Made by a program: the position numbers and the translations under genes
The notes under the pieces: model-generated
Database searches by the model: none
The model's input: the letters and a program-made list of their open reading frames with translations, nothing else
Told to the model about the DNA's origin: nothing
Assembly: GCA_963971285.1 (NCBI GenBank)
Contig: OZ020246.1
Location: 17,157,217-17,221,216 of the forward strand
DNA from: Astropecten irregularis
Lineage: Eukaryota > Echinodermata > Asteroidea > Paxillosida > Astropectinidae
Length of the DNA: 64,000 nucleotides
Reading direction: 5' to 3'
Shown: positions 60,220 through 64,000 of the stretch, piece by piece
How the letters are laid out: each line of letters starts with the position of its first letter
Numbering within the stretch: the first letter of the stretch is position 1

Positions 60220-61482
60220 CGTTTTAGGGGGAGGATTTCGCTACGCAGGGCGACTTCAGTTTCGAAAAATTCAGATATATGATCTGCACTGAAAATAGAA
60301 AGACACGTGTAATTTTGTTTTTCCTGAGTTTGCCCTAGAAATGAGCAGCCAGATTTCAAAGATCGTGTTCAAAATATAGGATTTGACCGCGCGCTGCCAT
60401 AAATAGTACACATACAGTGTAGAACGTCATAACGTGATTTATAAATCATTGCAGATTTCGCTAAGCAGGGCGACTTCAGGTTCAAAAATTCAGATATATG
60501 ATCTACACTGAAAATAAAAAGACACGTGTAATTTTGTTTTCCCTGAATTTTCCCCAGAAATGATCAGGCAGTTTTCAAAGATCGTGTTCAAAATATAGGA
60601 TTAGACTGCGTGCTGCCATATATAGTACACATACAGTGTAGAACGTCATAACGTGATTTATAAATCATTGCAGATTTCGCTAAGCAGGGCGACTTCAGGT
60701 TCAAAAATTCACATATATGATCTACACTGAAAATAAAAAGACACGTGTAATTTTGTTTTCCCTGAATTTTCCCCAGAAATGAGAAGGCAGTTTTCAAAGA
60801 TCGTGTTCAAAATATAGGATTGGATAGCGCGCTTTCATATATAATACACATACAGTGTAAACCGGTATTGCATGATATGTAAAATATTACAGATTTCGCT
60901 ATGCAGGCCGACTTCAGGCTCAAAAATTCAGATATATGATCTACACTGAAAATAAAAAGACACGTGTAATTTTGTTTTTCCTGAGTTTGCCCTAGAAATG
61001 AGCAGCCAGATTTCAAAGATCGTGTTCAAAATATAGGATTTGACCGCGCGCTGCCATATATAGTACACATACAGTGTAGCACGTCATAACGTGATTTATA
61101 AATCATTGCAGATTTCGCGAAGCAGGGCGACTTCAGGTTCAAAAATTCAGATATATGATCTACACTGAAAATAAAAAGACACGTGTAATTTTGTTTTTCC
61201 TGAATTTTCCCCAGAAATGAGCAGGCAGTTTTCAAAGATAGTGTTCAAAATATAGGATTGGACAGCGCGCTGTCATATATAATACACATACAGTGTAGCA
61301 CGTCATAACGTGATTTATAAATCATTGCAGATTTCGCGAAGCAGGGCGACTTCAGGTTCAAAAATTCAGATATATGATCTACACTGAAAATAAAAAGACA
61401 CGTGTAATTTTGTTTTTCCTGAGTTTGCCCAAGAAATGAGCAGCCAGATGTCAAAGATCGTGTTCAAAATATAGGATTGGAA

Positions 61483-61743
61483 AAATCCTCATGCGCTTTA
61501 ACAATGGTCCCATGCACAAACCTATGCACGAAGGTGGGAACTAGACCGAATCTTACTGACTATGACAAATATAATCCCGGACCATTTCATGTCACAACTC
61601 CTTTTTGTCCACGCAGGCTCTACGGGCTTGCCTATAAGCGTGGCATTAGCCAGTCGTCTGACATAGTCAGTGACATATGGTCAAGTTCCCACCTTCGTAA
61701 TATGGTTTGTATATGGGCTCATTGCTGAAGCGCGTTAGGATTT
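61483..61743. repeat. Foldback module 9 in the satellite
   Basis: Carries gtggcattagcc and tctgacatagtc, two private changes. Only five plain monomers separate it from module 8. Confidence 0.93.
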
Positions 61744-63228
61744 CGTTTTAGGGGGAGGATTTCGCTACGCAGGGCGACTTCAGTTTCGAAAAATTCAGAT
61801 CTATGATCTGCACTGAAAATAAAAAGACACGTGTAATTTTGTTTTCCCTGAATTGTCCCCAGAAATGAGCAGGCAGTTTTCAAAGATCGTGTTCAAAATA
61901 TAGAATTAGACTGCGTGCTGCCATGTATAGTACACATACAGTTTAAAACGTCATAACGTGATTTATAAATCATTGCAGATTTCGCTAAGCAGGGCGACTT
62001 CAGGTTCAAAAATTCAGATATATGATCTACACTGAAAATAAAAAGACACGTGTAATTTTGTTTTTCCTGAATTTTCCCCAGAAATGAGCAGGCAGTTTTC
62101 AAAGATAGTGTTCAAAATATAAGGATTAGACTGCGTGCTGCCATATATAATACACATACAGTGTAAACCGGTATTGCATGATATGTAAAATATTACAGAT
62201 TTCGCTATGCAGGCCGACTTCAGGCTCAAAAATTCAGATATATGATCTACACTGAAAATAAAAAGACACGTGTAATTTTGTTTTTCCTGAATTTTCCCCA
62301 GAAATGAGCAGGCAGTTTTCAAAGATAGTGTTCAAAATATAGGATTGGACAGCGCGCTGTCATATATAATACACATACAGTGTAGCACGTCATATCGTGA
62401 TTTATAAACCATTGCAGATTTCGCGAAGCAGGGCGACTTCAAGTTCAAAAATTCAGATATATGATCTACACTGAAAATAAAAAGACACGTGTAATTTTGT
62501 TTTTCCTGAGTTTGCCCTAGAAATGAGCAGCCAGATTTCAAAGATCGTGTTCAAAATATAGAATTAGACTGCGTGCTGCCATGTATAGTACACATACAGT
62601 TTAAAACGTCATAACGTGATTTATAAATCATTGCAGATTTCGCTAAGCAGGGCGACTTCAGGTTCAAAAATTCAGATATATGATCTACACTGAAAATAAA
62701 AAGACACGTGTAATTTTGTTTTTCCTGAATTTTCCCCAGAAATGAGCAGGCAGTTTTCAAAGATAGTGTTCAAAATATAGGATTAGACTGCGTGCTGCCA
62801 TATATAATACACTCATACAGTGTAAACCGGTATTGCATGATATGTAAAATATTACAGATTTCGCTATGCAGGCCGACTTCAGGCTCAAAAATTCAGATAT
62901 AAGATCTACACTAAAAATAAAAAGACACGTGTAATTTTGTTTTTCCTGAGTTTCACCCAGAAATGAGCAGGCAGATTTTAAAGATCGTGTTCAAAATATA
63001 GGATTGGACAGCGCGCTGTCATATATAATACACATACAGTGTAGCACGTCATAACGTGATTTATAAACCATTGCAGATTTCGCGAAGCAGGGCGACTTCA
63101 GGTTCAAAAATTCAGATATATGATCTACACTGAAAATAAAAAGACACGTGTAATTTTGTTTTTCCTGAGTTTGCCCCAGAAATGAGCAGCCAGATGTCAA
63201 AGATCGTGTTCAAAATATAGGATTGGAA

Positions 63229-63489
63229 AAATCCTCATGCGCTTTAACAATGGTCCCATGCACAAACCTATGCACGAAGGTGGGAACTAGACCGAATCTT
63301 ACTGACTATGAGAAATATAATCCCGGACCATTTCATGTCACAACTCCTTTTTGTCCACGCAGGCTCTACGGGCTTGCCTATAAGCGTGGCATGAGCCAGT
63401 CGTCTTGCATAGTCAGTGACATATGGTCAAGTTCCCACCTTCGTAATATGGTTTGTATATGGGCTCATTGCTGAAGCGCGTTAGGATTT
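63229..63489. repeat. Foldback module 10 in the satellite
   Basis: Carries gactatgagaaat and gtcttgcatagtc as private changes. It is the last module before the window edge. Confidence 0.93.
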
Positions 63490-64000
63490 CGTTTTAGGGG
63501 GAGGATTTCGCTACGCAGGGCGACTTCAGTTTCGAAAAATTCAGATCTATGATCTACACTGAAAATAGAAAGACACGTGTAATTTTGTTTTTCCTGAGTT
63601 TGCCCTAGAAATGAGCAGCCAGATTTCAAAGATCGTGTTCAAAATATAGGATTTGACCGCGCGCTGCCATAAATAGTACACATACAGTGTAGAACGTCAT
63701 AACGTGATTTATAGATCATTGCAGATTTCGCTAAGCAGGGCGACTTCAGGTTCAAAAATTCAGATATATGATCTACACTGAAAATAAAAAGACACGTGTA
63801 ATTTTGTTTTCCCTGAATTTTCCCCACAAATGATCAGGCAGTTTTCAAAGATCGTGTTCAAAATATAGGATTAGACTGCGTGCTGCCATATATAGTACAC
63901 ATACAGTGTAGAACGTCATAACGTGATTTATAAATCATTGCAGATTTCGCTAAGCAGGGCGACTTCAGGCTCAAAAATTCAGATATATGATCTACACTGA

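Larger units (their letters stand above)
40869..64000. repeat. 219-bp satellite array with higher-order structure
   Basis: Roughly 96 tandem monomers, mostly exactly 219 bp, run from gactgaaaataaaaagacac at about 40869 to the end of the window without stopping. Landmarks per monomer: gacacgtgtaattttgtttt, agaaatgagcagg, caaagatcgtgttcaaaata, cataacgtgatttataaatc, gcagggcgacttcag and tatgatctacactgaaaat. Core subtypes differ after cagtgta: gcacgtcataacgtg, gaacgtcataacatg and aaccggtattgcatg. Length variants are 215 (loss of tata) and 225 (gain near tacatgtag). Ten monomers carry the long foldback insert. The left-edge monomers (to about 43.3 kb) are the most diverged and the interior is strongly homogenised, as expected for unequal crossing over. 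No centromere-specific motif is recognised. Confidence 0.97.

Noticed and set aside
43129-63827. Dozens of 69-72 aa - strand open frames, read as a tandem gene family
   Set aside because: They are one frame of a 219-bp satellite monomer. There is no signal peptide, domain or promoter, and the conservation equals that of the surrounding DNA. Annotated as satellite instead.
40869-64000. CRISPR-like regular spacing
   Set aside because: The repeats are contiguous 219-bp units without unique spacers, in an animal genome.

Overview
The window is animal nuclear DNA: genes are split by GT-AG introns, intergenic DNA is AT-rich and full of palindromic DNA transposons (MITEs), tRNA-derived SINEs and LINE scraps, and there is no operon structure. 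Gene content and style (TBC1D20, a ZDHHC1-type palmitoyltransferase, PGLS and a multi-SRCR receptor, with short AT-rich MITE families) suggest an invertebrate deuterostome. An echinoderm, perhaps a sea star, is my best guess; this is inference from repeat style and not proven by any diagnostic sequence here.

Layout. (1) 0.2-6.7 kb, + strand: a complete nine-exon TBC1D20 (Rab GTPase-activating protein of the ER, 415 aa), with one apparent GC-AG intron. (2) 6.7-12.5 kb: convergent intergenic DNA with SINE/MITE debris. (3) 12.5-22.2 kb, - strand: ten coding exons of a ZDHHC1-like DHHC S-acyltransferase (870 aa) with a long disordered C-terminal tail. (4) 22.2-25.2 kb: divergent promoter region shared with PGLS, carrying a 0.54-kb TIR element. 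(5) 25.2-27.5 kb, + strand: a four-exon 6-phosphogluconolactonase (243 aa). (6) 29.6-34.2 kb, + strand: a six-exon membrane receptor with a signal peptide, four group A SRCR domains, one transmembrane helix and a cytoplasmic tail with two PPxY motifs (579 aa). Its introns hold two LINE reverse-transcriptase remnants. (7) 34.2-40.9 kb: transposon-rich DNA, including an element with about 0.55-kb inverted arms (37.27-40.85 kb) into which a hAT-like element (38.56-40.30 kb, perfect 8-bp target-site duplication) has jumped. (8) 40.87 kb to the end: a satellite array of roughly 96 monomers of 219 bp, still continuing at the window edge.

The satellite is the most unusual part. Plain 219-bp monomers are interrupted by ten about 429-bp monomers in which about 68 bp of the core is replaced by a roughly 277-bp segment that is itself a long imperfect palindrome (foldback). 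These mark off higher-order blocks of 4, 8, 9, 10, 15, 16, 10, 5 and 6 plain monomers. Neighbouring blocks are near-identical duplicates that differ by exactly one monomer, and an 878-bp tetramer is duplicated inside the longer blocks. Nearly every monomer keeps a 69-codon open frame on the - strand, since 219 is a multiple of three; I regard this as probably incidental.

The four genes do not form one pathway. Their order is ordinary gene neighbourhood, with ZDHHC1 and PGLS likely sharing a divergent promoter and TBC1D20 and ZDHHC1 convergent.
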